Part shown: positions 9,625 to 17,820 of the stretch, piece by piece | Numbering within the stretch: the first letter of the stretch is position 1 | Layout: every line of letters begins with the position of its first letter | Source of the DNA: Thermoanaerobacterales bacterium UBA4880 | Lineage (GTDB): Bacteria > Bacillota > Thermoanaerobacteria > Thermoanaerobacterales > UBA4877 | NCBI GenBank assembly: GCA_002399285.1 | Contig: DHDI01000018.1 | Location: forward strand, 15,155-79,154 | DNA: 64,000 bases | Direction of reading: 5' to 3' | Program-made: the position numbers and the translations under genes | The notes under the pieces: generated by a model | What the model was told of the DNA's origin: nothing | The model's database searches: none | The model's input: the letters and a program-made list of their open reading frames with translations, nothing else

Positions 9625-10578
9625 ATGATATATAATCTTCTGGGCGGCACGGGCATAAAGGTATCCAAGGTTTGCTTCGGCTCGCTGTCCATAAGTCCTT
9701 TGCAGAGCGATATGGACTGCAAGCGGGCGGTGGATATACTTTCCTGTGCTTTTGATCGCGGCGTTAATTTTATCGATACGGCAGAGATATATGAGAATTA
9801 TGATATCATATCTGCATTTCTTGATACGTACCGCCCCGCTGATGCTGTGATCACTACAAAATGCTATGCATATACGGCGGAAATGGCTGAAAGAAGTCTG
9901 GTAAAGGCGCTGAAGGCGCTTAAACGAGATTATATAGATATCTTTATGCTGCATGAGCAGGAAAGTATATATACCTTAAGAGGACATGCGGAGGCCATCG
10001 AGTACTTTATGAAGGCTAAGGATAAGGGATATATAAGGGCTTTTGGTATCTCAACTCATACGGTGGATGCCGTGAGATCAGCTTCTCTGATGAATGAGAT
10101 CGATGTGATCCACCCGATCATAAATATGGATGGTGTAGGCATATTGGGCGGAGGCAGAGATGAGATGCTGCACGCAATCAAGAGAGCCGCCGGGCAATTT
10201 GGCAAGGGCATATATGCCATGAAGGCTTTGGGAGGAGGACACCTTATCGGCCGGGCCAAGCCGGCCGTTGATTTTGTCAATGCCATCGATGAGGTGGCAT
10301 CCATTGCCATAGGCATGCAGTCGCGGGACGAAGTGACTGCCGATATTGATATGGTATTGGGTATAGACGTACCCAAAGACGTTGAATCCCGGCTAAATCA
10401 AACTCAGCGCAGGCTCGTTATCGAAGAATGGTGCGATCTGTGCGGAGCATGCATAGAGAGATGCATCCAGAATGCGCTGACCATTGAGGACGGACGCGTC
10501 AAAGTGGATATGGAAAAGTGCAGTCTGTGCAGCTACTGTGTGGGTGTGTGTCCGCATTTTTATATAAAGGTGGTGTGA
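9625..10578 (+). CDS. Aldo/keto reductase fused to a 2[4Fe-4S] ferredoxin domain
   Basis: A 317-residue protein starting ATG immediately after the ireB stop. Residues 1-245 form an aldo/keto reductase barrel (FIDTAEIYENY with the catalytic Tyr; KGYIRAFGIST). The C terminus carries two cluster motifs, CDLCGACIERC and CSLCSYCVGVCP, typical of a bacterial ferredoxin. Such AKR-ferredoxin proteins are common in strict anaerobes and presumably exchange electrons with ferredoxin rather than only NAD(P)H; the substrate is unknown. Its position within the conserved ireB-ruvX pair is unusual. Confidence 0.88.
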   Translation: MIYNLLGGTGIKVSKVCFGSLSISPLQSDMDCKRAVDILSCAFDRGVNFIDTAEIYENYDIISAFLDTYRPADAVITTKCYAYTAEMAERSLVKALKALKRDYIDIFMLHEQESIYTLRGHAEAIEYFMKAKDKGYIRAFGISTHTVDAVRSASLMNEIDVIHPIINMDGVGILGGGRDEMLHAIKRAAGQFGKGIYAMKALGGGHLIGRAKPAVDFVNAIDEVASIAIGMQSRDEVTADIDMVLGIDVPKDVESRLNQTQRRLVIEEWCDLCGACIERCIQNALTIEDGRVKVDMEKCSLCSYCVGVCPHFYIKVV

Positions 10579-10580
10579 CA

Positions 10581-11003
10581 TTGAGGATACTTGGCATCGA
10601 CCTTGGGGATAAGACCATAGGCCTGGCCGTGAGCGACCCTTCCGGCCTTGTGTCCCAGCCGGTAAAGACAGTCAGAAGGACGGAAGCAGAAAGGGATATC
10701 GAGGCCGTGAAGAATGTGATAGATGAATATGATATAGGTAAGATAGTGATCGGTCTTCCTAAGAATATGAACGGAAGCATTGGTCCACAATCGGAAAAGA
10801 CACTTGCTTTTGCCGAGACGCTGAGGGGAGCGACCGGCCTGGAGGTGATCTCATGGGACGAGAGGCTGACCACCGTCGCTGCGGAAAGGGCCTTACTGGA
10901 GGCCGACCTCAGCAGGAGAAAGAGAAGAGAGGTCATAGACAGTGTCGCGGCGTCGATTATTCTGCAGGGTTATCTTGAAAGTCAGAGCCCTTCTGAATAT
11001 TAA
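10581..11003 (+). CDS. ruvX: Holliday junction resolvase-like protein RuvX/YqgF
   Basis: A 140-residue RNase H-fold protein of the YqgF family, implicated in pre-16S rRNA 5' maturation and in junction resolution. The motif LRILGIDLGDKTIGLAVSD has the first catalytic Asp, WDERLT the conserved mid motif, and the C-terminal DSVAASIILQGYL the last acidic residue. The TTG start at 10581 follows AAAGGTGGTG and gives the family's usual length; an ATG 63 bases upstream would lie inside the preceding gene without an SD. Confidence 0.92.
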   Translation: MRILGIDLGDKTIGLAVSDPSGLVSQPVKTVRRTEAERDIEAVKNVIDEYDIGKIVIGLPKNMNGSIGPQSEKTLAFAETLRGATGLEVISWDERLTTVAAERALLEADLSRRKRREVIDSVAASIILQGYLESQSPSEY

Positions 11004-11011
11004 CTTCAATA

Positions 11012-11040
11012 TTGACATATATTACTATGTATTATACAAT
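11012..11040 (+). promoter_or_regulatory. Sigma-A promoter of the DUF1292 gene
   Basis: TTGACA (11012-11017), 17 bases, TACAAT (11035-11040), in the 70-base gap after ruvX. It would let the DUF1292 gene be expressed apart from the T-box-controlled alaS operon. Confidence 0.65.
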
Positions 11041-11074
11041 AACAATATCTTAATAGGAGCGAGGTGCGGAACCG

Positions 11075-11410
11075 ATGGATGACGAGACCATAGTTTTATA
11101 CGATGAAAATGGTGAAGAACAGCAATTTGAGCTTATTGCGTCATTGACAGTAGAGGACAAGGATTATGTGGTGGTAAGGCCGATCGAAGACGAAGATTCC
11201 GAAGATGGGTACATATTGAGGGTCGACAAGGACGAGAACGGTGAGGATATCTTTTTAGGTGTTGAGGATGACGCTGAATTTGATATGGTTGTGGAAGCAT
11301 ATAATGAGTTAATGGATGAATATGATGATGACGAAGAATACTTTGATGATGAAGATGACGACGATTTAGACGATGATGATTTTGACGGCGACGATGATGA
11401 TCTAAATTGA
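11075..11410 (+). CDS. DUF1292 family acidic protein (YrzB-like)
   Basis: A 111-residue protein with the DUF1292 domain at residues 1-75 (TIVLYDENGEEQQFELIAS near the N terminus; YVVVRPIEDEDSEDGYILR). The last 25 residues are almost all Asp/Glu, an acidic tail found in many family members. SD GGAGCGAGGTG before ATG. It is the last member of the conserved alaS-ireB-ruvX-yrzB neighbourhood. Function is unknown in the family. Confidence 0.9.
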   Translation: MDDETIVLYDENGEEQQFELIASLTVEDKDYVVVRPIEDEDSEDGYILRVDKDENGEDIFLGVEDDAEFDMVVEAYNELMDEYDDDEEYFDDEDDDDLDDDDFDGDDDDLN

Positions 11411-11435
11411 AGGTACTCTCCTGAGTGCCTTTTTT
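11411..11435 (+). terminator. Rho-independent terminator
   Basis: AGGTACTC (11411-11418) pairs with GAGTGCCT (11423-11430; one G-T pair), loop TCCT, followed by TTTTT. It starts right at the stop codon of the DUF1292 gene. Confidence 0.8.
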
Positions 11436-11469
11436 AAATTCGTTGATTCTGGAATAATCTGCTTTTACA

Positions 11470-11506
11470 AAAATCATGAGATATTCTCATGATTTTTTGG
11501 TATAAT
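11470..11506 (+). terminator. Second hairpin terminator abutting an extended -10 for aroA
   Basis: A perfect 11-bp stem, AAAATCATGAG (11470-11480) with CTCATGATTTT (11486-11496), loop ATATT. Flanking A and T runs make it a bidirectional terminator. Directly after it TGGTATAAT (11498-11506) is an extended -10 element, so aroA may start from a promoter whose -35 region would sit inside the stem. Confidence 0.7.
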
Positions 11507-11586
11507 AGTTATTAATGCAGAGTGACCGTATTTGATTTATCATAAGAGCATGTGATCGATCGGACGTATAAATATGGGGGATAAAA

Positions 11587-12861
11587 TTGGATATCCGTGT
11601 TGACGGAAAGAAAAGCATAAGAGGCGGCATATCGGTTCCCGGGGATAAGTCCATTTCTCACAGGGCGGCTATTATAGGCTCGATTGCGGAGGGAATTACG
11701 GAGATCGACGGTTTTGCCGGGGGATATGATTGCCTTAGTACTTTGGATTGTCTGAAACGCCTCGGCGTATGTATAGAACGTAAAGGTGACATTGTAAGGA
11801 TCAAGGGCAGGGGACTTTATTTAAAAAGGCCTTCCGAGGTCATCTGCGCCGGAAATTCTGGAACTACGGCAAGATTGTTATCCGGTGTGCTGGCCGGCCA
11901 GGCCTTTGACTGCGTCATAGACGGAGACGCATCTCTGAGAAAAAGGCCTATGTCCAGGGTCATACATCCCCTTTCGTTGATGGGGGCGCGTATTGCTTCC
12001 GATTCCGGCAGACTGCCGATGAACATAGCCGGCGGCAGCCTTCATGCAATAAAATACGAAATGCCTGTGTCAAGCGCCCAGGTAAAATCGGCGATACTTC
12101 TTGCCGGCTTGTATGCGGACGGGCCCACCATGGTGACCGGACCATTCGGAAGCCGCGATCATACCGAACTCATGCTGCCCTGTTTTGGGGCAAAACTGCA
12201 ATGCTCTGATAACGGCGCTGTGGTATATCCTGCCCAAAGATTGGAGGGACAAAGGGTCCCGGTGCCGGGGGATATATCTTCGGCTGCATTTTTCATTGTG
12301 GCTGCTTTGCTCCTTCCAGAGTCGGAGATATATATCCGCAATGTGGGCCTCAACGAGACAAGGACGGGGATCCTGGATGTGCTAAAGGCCATGGGCGGCG
12401 ATATAAGGATATACGGCGGGAAATATCTGGGCAGAGAGGCGGCAGGCGATGTCGCGGCAAAGAGCAGCGCGCTCAAGGCAACGTCCATAGGTGCCGATAT
12501 GATACCGCGGCTTATCGACGAAATACCCGTCCTTGCCGTGGCGGCTTGCTTTGCCGAGGGAACGACGTTCATAAGGGGCGCGGGAGAACTCAAGGTAAAA
12601 GAGAGCGACAGGATACGGACGGTGGCGCAGGAGCTAAACAAAATTGGGGCCCGCATTGAAAAACTGAATGACGGATTTGCCATAACCGGGGTGGACCGTC
12701 TTCATGGAGTGGCCGTGGACAGCCATAATGACCATAGATTGGCCATGGCGCTTGCCGTAGCCGGCCTGGCCGCCGACGGATGCACGACGATACGCAACGG
12801 CGGATGCAGCGATATATCCTTTCCCGGTTTTTATGATGAATTGAATGCGGCATGTGTTTGA
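11587..12861 (+). CDS. aroA: 3-phosphoshikimate 1-carboxyvinyltransferase (EPSP synthase)
   Basis: A full-length 424-residue shikimate-pathway enzyme that joins shikimate 3-phosphate and phosphoenolpyruvate. Visible: the substrate-binding N terminus GDKSISHRA (K21), the PEP-binding AGNSGTTARL around residues 88-97, and the C-terminal DSHNDHRLAMALAVA. TTG start behind GGGGGATAAAA. It is not clustered with other aro genes; it has its own promoter-terminator context between the DUF1292 gene and a Fur-family gene. Confidence 0.97.
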   Translation: MDIRVDGKKSIRGGISVPGDKSISHRAAIIGSIAEGITEIDGFAGGYDCLSTLDCLKRLGVCIERKGDIVRIKGRGLYLKRPSEVICAGNSGTTARLLSGVLAGQAFDCVIDGDASLRKRPMSRVIHPLSLMGARIASDSGRLPMNIAGGSLHAIKYEMPVSSAQVKSAILLAGLYADGPTMVTGPFGSRDHTELMLPCFGAKLQCSDNGAVVYPAQRLEGQRVPVPGDISSAAFFIVAALLLPESEIYIRNVGLNETRTGILDVLKAMGGDIRIYGGKYLGREAAGDVAAKSSALKATSIGADMIPRLIDEIPVLAVAACFAEGTTFIRGAGELKVKESDRIRTVAQELNKIGARIEKLNDGFAITGVDRLHGVAVDSHNDHRLAMALAVAGLAADGCTTIRNGGCSDISFPGFYDELNAACV

Positions 12862-12889
12862 TGTAAAATGGATTATAGCTGAGTTTGTG

Positions 12890-12922
12890 TTGACATAAAA
12901 AAATCCAAGTAATAAACTATTA
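12890..12922 (+). promoter_or_regulatory. Promoter and dyad before the Fur-family gene
   Basis: TTGACA (12890-12895) with TAAACT (12913-12918) at 17 bases forms a plausible promoter. A dyad TAATA-AAC-TATTA (12910-12922) covers the -10, in the AT-rich style of Fur/PerR boxes. The dyad is seen; autoregulation is inferred. Confidence 0.45.
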
Positions 12923-12956
12923 ACATGGGTATTTTTATTTATATGAAGGTGATATC

Positions 12957-13412
12957 TTGCATGGCGATGTGAATGACATTAAACATCAGCTGCAGGAAAA
13001 GGGCTACAAATTCACAACACAGCGGAGGGCGATACTGGATACCATCATGGAAAACAGTGATAAGCATCTCTCCAGTGAAGAAATCTATGATATCGTGAGG
13101 AAAAAGTACCCGGAGACGGGCCTCGCCACTGTGTACAGGTCTCTGCAGATATTTGAGGAACTGGGGCTTATATATAGATTGGACTTTGACGACGGCAGAG
13201 TACGGTATGATGTCTACAACGGAGCCCATGATCATCAGCATCACCATCTTATATGCATCAGCTGCGGCGACGTCATAGAGGTGGAAGAAGATCTTTTGGA
13301 CGACATGGAAAAGCACATAATGGAAGCCAAGGATTTCGAGATAATAGATCACAATGTCAAATTCTATGGATACTGTAGCAAGTGCAGGTCGAAAAATCAC
13401 CCTGTAGCCTGA
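12957..13412 (+). CDS. Fur family metalloregulator
   Basis: A 151-residue repressor with an N-terminal winged helix (residues 1-80, containing GLATVYRSLQIFEELGL) and a C-terminal dimer and metal domain. Metal ligands visible are the His-rich HDHQHHHLIC, the structural zinc pairs CISC and CSKC, and a C-terminal His. It could be PerR, Fur or Zur: sequence alone does not separate them reliably. TTG start behind AAGGTGATA. A dyad in its promoter suggests autoregulation. The hairpin at its 3' end overlaps the stop codon. Confidence 0.9.
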   Translation: MHGDVNDIKHQLQEKGYKFTTQRRAILDTIMENSDKHLSSEEIYDIVRKKYPETGLATVYRSLQIFEELGLIYRLDFDDGRVRYDVYNGAHDHQHHHLICISCGDVIEVEEDLLDDMEKHIMEAKDFEIIDHNVKFYGYCSKCRSKNHPVA

Positions 13413-13427
13413 GATACAGGGTATTTT
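13399..13427 (+). terminator. Hairpin terminator overlapping the Fur-family stop codon
   Basis: ACCCTGTA (13399-13406) pairs with TACAGGGT (13415-13422); the loop holds the TGA stop; ATTTTATA follows. The T run is short, so termination may be partial. Confidence 0.6.
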
Positions 13428-13521
13428 ATATAAATTAATTATATTTTGGAGGTGGAGCATAATAGCTATATCTAAAATTTTAAAATTGAATAATGATGAA
13501 AGTAATGAAAGGGGAAAAAAT

Positions 13522-15189
13522 GTGACAAATAAGGCTTCAAAGATTAAGATAATACCATTGGGCGGATTGGACGAGATCGGGAAAAATATGAACGTGGTGG
13601 AATATAAGGATAAGATCCTCGTTATCGACTGCGGAATGGCCTTCCCGGATGAAGAAATGCTGGGGGTCGACATGGTCATTCCGGATTTCTCGTATCTCAC
13701 CAAAAATCAGGATAAGGTGTGCGGTGTAGTAATAACGCATGGTCATGAAGACCATATAGGAGGATTGCCATACTTTTTAAAGCAGATAAATGTTCCGGTG
13801 TACGGCACCAAACTTACCTTGGGACTGATAAGCAATAAGCTTAAAGAGCATGGGATCCTTCAGGACACAAAGTTGGTGGAAGTAGGTCTGGGTCAGAGAG
13901 TGGACATTGGACCGTTTAATGTGGAATTTGTAGAAATGGGGCACAGCATACCCGATGCGGCTGCGATCGCCATTCATACGCCGCTGGGAGTTATAATCGA
14001 TACGGGAGACTTCAAGATTGATTATACGCCCGTCGACGGTCAGGTAACGGATCTGGCCAGGCTCGCGCAGCTTGGAGAAGAAGGCGTGTTAGTCCTCATG
14101 GCCGACAGTACGAATATAGAAAAACCCGGCTATACTCCTTCCGAGAAAACGGTGGAGGAGGCATTCGACAGGATATTTCAATCATCCAAGCAGAGGATAC
14201 TCATCGCTACATTTGCCTCTAACATACACAGAATACAGCAAATACTGAATTCTGCATCTAAATATGGCAGGAAGGTCGCCATATCCGGAAGAAGTATGGT
14301 GAATGTGGTCGGAGTAGCAAAAGAATTGGGTTATCTGGATATCCCGGAAGATATCATGATCGATTTGGAAAGCATCAATGACTACAGCGATGACAAGCTG
14401 GTCATTATAACCACGGGCAGTCAGGGCGAACCCATGTCGGCTCTTGCAAGGATGGCATACAACGAGCATAAGACGGTGGAAATAAGGCCGGGGGATCTGA
14501 TAATAATTTCCGCATCGGCAATACCCGGCAATGAAAAGACTGTGTCCAGGGTAATAAACCAGTTGTTTAAAAAAGGCGCCAACGTCATATATGAGCCGAT
14601 GGAAAATATCCATGTTTCGGGACATGCCTGTCAGGAGGAAATGAAACTTCTGCATCAGCTGACCAAGCCTAAGTTTTTCATACCGATCCACGGTGAGTAC
14701 AGGCACCTGAGACTGCATGCAAAGCTCGCCGAAGAGCTGGGCACGCCGCCTGAGAATATATTCATCGCAGATTTGGGGACCGTCATGGAGTTCACAAGGG
14801 ATACCGGCAAGATAGTGGGATCGGTCACCGCAGGTAAAGTACTTGTGGACGGCCTCGGTGTCGGCGACGTAGGAAATATCGTTTTGAGGGACAGAAAGCA
14901 TCTTGCGCAGGACGGCTTGATGGTAGTGGTGATCACGATATCTAAAGAAAATGGTTCCATAATAGCCGGGCCCGACATAATATCCCGCGGTTTCGTCTAT
15001 GTGAGGGAATCTGAGGATCTTATGGAGGATGCTAAAAAAATTGTCAAGGATGCTCTTGCAACGTGCGAAAAGGACGAAGTCACCGAATGGGCAACTCTTA
15101 AATCCGTCGTCAAGGATTCTCTCAGAGGATTCCTATATGAAAAGACCATGAGAAAACCTATGATTTTGCCGATAATAATGGAAATATAA
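13522..15189 (+). CDS. rnj: Ribonuclease J (metallo-beta-lactamase, beta-CASP)
   Basis: An RNase J-type 5'-3' exo- and endonuclease central to RNA turnover in Firmicutes. Starting at the GTG at 13522 it has 555 residues, the usual length. The metallo-beta-lactamase motif THGHEDHIGG is near residue 75, DTGDFK follows, the beta-CASP domain has GSQGEPMSALARM, and FIPIHGEYRHL is the motif before the C-terminal domain. GAAAGGGG lies seven bases before the GTG. The reading frame is open 40 codons further upstream, with a stronger SD (GGAGGTGG, 13448-13455) next to ATA codons, so the real start is uncertain. Confidence 0.95.
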   Translation: MTNKASKIKIIPLGGLDEIGKNMNVVEYKDKILVIDCGMAFPDEEMLGVDMVIPDFSYLTKNQDKVCGVVITHGHEDHIGGLPYFLKQINVPVYGTKLTLGLISNKLKEHGILQDTKLVEVGLGQRVDIGPFNVEFVEMGHSIPDAAAIAIHTPLGVIIDTGDFKIDYTPVDGQVTDLARLAQLGEEGVLVLMADSTNIEKPGYTPSEKTVEEAFDRIFQSSKQRILIATFASNIHRIQQILNSASKYGRKVAISGRSMVNVVGVAKELGYLDIPEDIMIDLESINDYSDDKLVIITTGSQGEPMSALARMAYNEHKTVEIRPGDLIIISASAIPGNEKTVSRVINQLFKKGANVIYEPMENIHVSGHACQEEMKLLHQLTKPKFFIPIHGEYRHLRLHAKLAEELGTPPENIFIADLGTVMEFTRDTGKIVGSVTAGKVLVDGLGVGDVGNIVLRDRKHLAQDGLMVVVITISKENGSIIAGPDIISRGFVYVRESEDLMEDAKKIVKDALATCEKDEVTEWATLKSVVKDSLRGFLYEKTMRKPMILPIIMEI

Positions 15190-15221
15190 TCTTATTTGAT
15201 TTCCATCAGCCGTTTTTACTT

Positions 15222-15268
15222 GGATAGATTCAGGGTATTTCTCAGGCATACCCTAGGACGGTCTATCC
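15222..15268 (+). other. Two-tier RNA hairpin in the RNase J-ylbF gap
   Basis: In the 150-base gap an outer 7-bp stem GGATAGA/TCTATCC (15222-15228 with 15262-15268) encloses an inner 7-bp stem AGGGTAT/ATACCCT (15232-15238 with 15248-15254). No T run follows directly; GCGTTTTTTG comes 15 bases later. It may be a terminator, an RNA processing site or a small structured RNA. I cannot assign it to a known class; the nearby queT gene makes a preQ1 sensor worth testing, but no preQ1 consensus is evident. Confidence 0.5.
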
Positions 15269-15339
15269 TGTGCAATTATTGGCGTTTTTTGTTTTATTCC
15301 CATTATGTTTTATAAATAATAATTTACGGAGGGCTTTAA

Positions 15340-15675
15340 ATGAACGTTTATGATTTGGCTCATGAGCTTGCCAAGGCAATATCCGATTCGGAAGAGTACA
15401 AGAGCTATCTTGATGCTAAAAAGATAGTGGAAGATGATGAAACCAGCTCCAATATGGTAAATGATTTCCATAAGATGGAAATGGAAATGAATGCGAAACA
15501 GGTAATGGGTCAGAAACCCTCTGACGAAGATGTGAAAAAAATAAATGATATGTATCAGCTTATAACCATAAATCCCGCAGTCAAAGGATTTCTCGATAAA
15601 GAGATCAGGCTTTCTACCATGGTCACCGATGTATTTCAAATAATAAACGATGCGATTGGGGAAGTTTCCGAATGA
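15340..15675 (+). CDS. YlbF/YmcA family regulator
   Basis: A 111-residue all-helical protein of the YlbF/YmcA family. In Bacillus these proteins form the Y-complex with YaaT, which affects RNase Y, Spo0A phosphorylation and biofilm/competence. The N terminus MNVYDLAHELAKAISDSEEY and the segment NDFHKMEMEMNAKQVMGQ fit the family. SD ACGGAGGGC. Its stop overlaps the queT start by four bases. Confidence 0.85.
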   Translation: MNVYDLAHELAKAISDSEEYKSYLDAKKIVEDDETSSNMVNDFHKMEMEMNAKQVMGQKPSDEDVKKINDMYQLITINPAVKGFLDKEIRLSTMVTDVFQIINDAIGEVSE

Positions 15676-16133
15676 ATGCAAGGTACATTACAAAGGCCGC
15701 TGTCATAGCGGTGTTGTATGTAGTACTGACCGACGTCATGGGACTTTTGAGTTTCAATCCGCTTCAGATCCGGCTTTCCGAGGGACTTACAATACTGCCG
15801 CTGATCGAGCCTGCCGCCATACCTGGACTGTTTGTGGGCTGTCTTTTGGCAAATCTGCAAAGTCCCTTCGGCATCATAGACATATTAGGGGGAAGCCTGG
15901 TGACATTGACGGCCGCTTACCTCACCAGCAGGGCAAAAAATTTTTGGATGGGTGCGCTGCCCCCGATAATATTGAATTCGCTGTTTGTATCCATATGGGT
16001 AAGCTATTTTGCAAAGACGCCTTACCTGATAACGGCGGTAGGTATAGCCGTGGGGGAAGGCGTTTCTGTGATAGTCTTCGGTTATGTCATCTACAATATA
16101 TATAAAAATATATCTGATAACTATTTAAAATAG
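15672..16133 (+). CDS. queT: QueT family queuosine-precursor transporter (ECF S component)
   Basis: A 153-residue membrane protein with five or six hydrophobic segments, matching the QueT family (COG4708) of substrate-binding ECF components for queuosine precursors. Family features include NPLQIRLSEGLTILPLIEP near residues 29-47 and LLANLQSPFGIIDILGG. The ATG overlaps the ylbF stop (ATGA). No ECF ATPase genes are nearby, so it would use the shared ECF module encoded elsewhere. Substrate is by homology. Confidence 0.88.
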   Translation: MNARYITKAAVIAVLYVVLTDVMGLLSFNPLQIRLSEGLTILPLIEPAAIPGLFVGCLLANLQSPFGIIDILGGSLVTLTAAYLTSRAKNFWMGALPPIILNSLFVSIWVSYFAKTPYLITAVGIAVGEGVSVIVFGYVIYNIYKNISDNYLK

Positions 16134-16174
16134 AGTTTTTTTGATATAATCAGCATAAGGGGGAGAGAAACTAC

Positions 16175-17179
16175 ATGAAGAGAAGATCTATCCTTATTAT
16201 GCTGATTTTTGTTGCGGCGATTGCCGCAGGATATGCCTATTACCTTATGCGGCCGGTATCGTCCAAGGCGGAGTATATGGTCGTTGAAATACCAAAAGAC
16301 TCCGGGGTCAAGGAAATTGCAGAGATCTTGAACAACAGGGGCGTTATAAAGTCGCCGGCGGCGTTTGAACTCAGGGTACTGTTACAAAATAAGGGCGGCG
16401 TGCTGAAAGCGGGGAAATATGCCGTAAGTCCCGACATGAATTTGGATGAGATAATCAGAAAATTTGAGGCGGGAGATGTCGTAGACGACACCGTGAAGGT
16501 TACTTTTCCGGAGGGCTTTACCATAAAGGATATGGCATCCAAATTGGAAAGCATCGGTCTCTTTTCGCAGGATGAATTTATCGCGGCCGTTAAAACCTAT
16601 GATACTTCAAGGTATGAGTATCTGAATGCGATACCGGGGGACAGGTCTTTCAGACTGGAGGGTTACCTTTATCCCGACACATATATATTCAAGGTCGATG
16701 CAATGCCGGAGGATATAATCGGCACAATGCTTACAAGGTTTGATGTGATCTATCAGAGCAATATAAAGGATAATTTGGACGGAAAAAAACTGGATGACAT
16801 CATAAAGGTGGCTTCAATGATAGAAAAGGAAGCTGTTATCGACGGGGACAGGCCGATGATATCTTCAGTTATATATAACAGGCTGAACAAGGGTATGAAA
16901 CTGCAGATAGACGCTACGGTACAGTATGTCATCGGCAGTCATAAGGAGAACCTGAATTTAAAGGATCTGGATGTGAACTCCCCATATAACACCTATAGGG
17001 TAAAGGGGCTTCCCGAGGGGCCGATATCCAATCCCGGCCTGAAGTCTATAATGGCGGCGCTGAAGCCCGACCAGACAAATTATATTTATTATGTGGCAAG
17101 AAAAGACGGTTCACACTTTTTTACCGACAACTATAATGAATTTTTGAAAAAAAAGAATGACTTTAAGGAAGATAAATGA
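16175..17179 (+). CDS. mltG: Endolytic transglycosylase MltG
   Basis: A 334-residue inner-membrane YceG-like enzyme that cuts nascent glycan strands. One membrane segment (residues 5-24) is followed by a LysM-like domain and the catalytic domain; the catalytic Glu is E217 in SMIEKEA, with SVIYNRL and ATVQYV following. In Bacillus the order mltG (yrrL)-trmR (yrrM)-trhP (yrrN/O) is the same. SD GGGGGAGAG; its stop overlaps the trmR start. Confidence 0.95.
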   Translation: MKRRSILIMLIFVAAIAAGYAYYLMRPVSSKAEYMVVEIPKDSGVKEIAEILNNRGVIKSPAAFELRVLLQNKGGVLKAGKYAVSPDMNLDEIIRKFEAGDVVDDTVKVTFPEGFTIKDMASKLESIGLFSQDEFIAAVKTYDTSRYEYLNAIPGDRSFRLEGYLYPDTYIFKVDAMPEDIIGTMLTRFDVIYQSNIKDNLDGKKLDDIIKVASMIEKEAVIDGDRPMISSVIYNRLNKGMKLQIDATVQYVIGSHKENLNLKDLDVNSPYNTYRVKGLPEGPISNPGLKSIMAALKPDQTNYIYYVARKDGSHFFTDNYNEFLKKKNDFKEDK

Positions 17180-17817
17180 TGTTTGTGCCGGATGAGGATG
17201 TATTTGAATATATAAATGAGGTTTCCCGGGCGGATGATGCAGATCTCGAAAGGATACGGAGTCAGGTAACGGGTTATTCTCCAATGGCCAGAGCCGGCGT
17301 GGACCGATTTCTGGCATTTATTGTGGGACTTAAAAAACCGGTTAGGATACTTGAATTGGGTACGTTTCTTGGATATTCGGCGGTACTGATGGCTGCGTAT
17401 TCACCATGCTCACAGGTGGTGTCCGTGGAGATCGATCCTGAGAACTATATAAGGGCAAAGGAAAATGTGAAGGTCAGCGGCCGCAAAAATATAAGGCTTA
17501 TTTATGGCGATGCTTTGGACGTTCTGAGATTTTTGGATGAAAAATTCGATCTTATTTTTATCGATGCTTCAAAGGGACATTATAGCGAATACCTTGATCT
17601 TTGCCTTGAGAAGATGTCTGAAGACGGCATCATAATAGCCGACAATGTGCTTTTCGGCGGAAGAGTTGCAAAGCAGGGACATGTTCCTCATAAACACAGG
17701 ACTATAGTTATGAGGATGAGAGAATTCATAGAGAGGATCATGAACGACGACCGGCTATTCTCATGTATATTGCCTTTGGGTGACGGCCTGGCCATAATCA
17801 GATACAAGGGAGAGTGA
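17176..17817 (+). CDS. trmR: tRNA 5-hydroxyuridine methyltransferase TrmR
   Basis: A 213-residue class I SAM-dependent O-methyltransferase of the YrrM/CaiE-COMT type. The SAM motif ILELGTFLGYSAVLMA is near residues 57-72, DLIFIDASKGHY holds the metal and SAM acidic residues, and DNVLFGG follows. TrmR methylates ho5U34 to mo5U34 in tRNA. ATG at 17176 overlaps the mltG stop; a second ATG follows directly. The next gene encodes the hydroxylation partner, which supports this assignment over a catechol methyltransferase. Confidence 0.85.
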   Translation: MMFVPDEDVFEYINEVSRADDADLERIRSQVTGYSPMARAGVDRFLAFIVGLKKPVRILELGTFLGYSAVLMAAYSPCSQVVSVEIDPENYIRAKENVKVSGRKNIRLIYGDALDVLRFLDEKFDLIFIDASKGHYSEYLDLCLEKMSEDGIIIADNVLFGGRVAKQGHVPHKHRTIVMRMREFIERIMNDDRLFSCILPLGDGLAIIRYKGE

Positions 17818-17820
17818 CCT

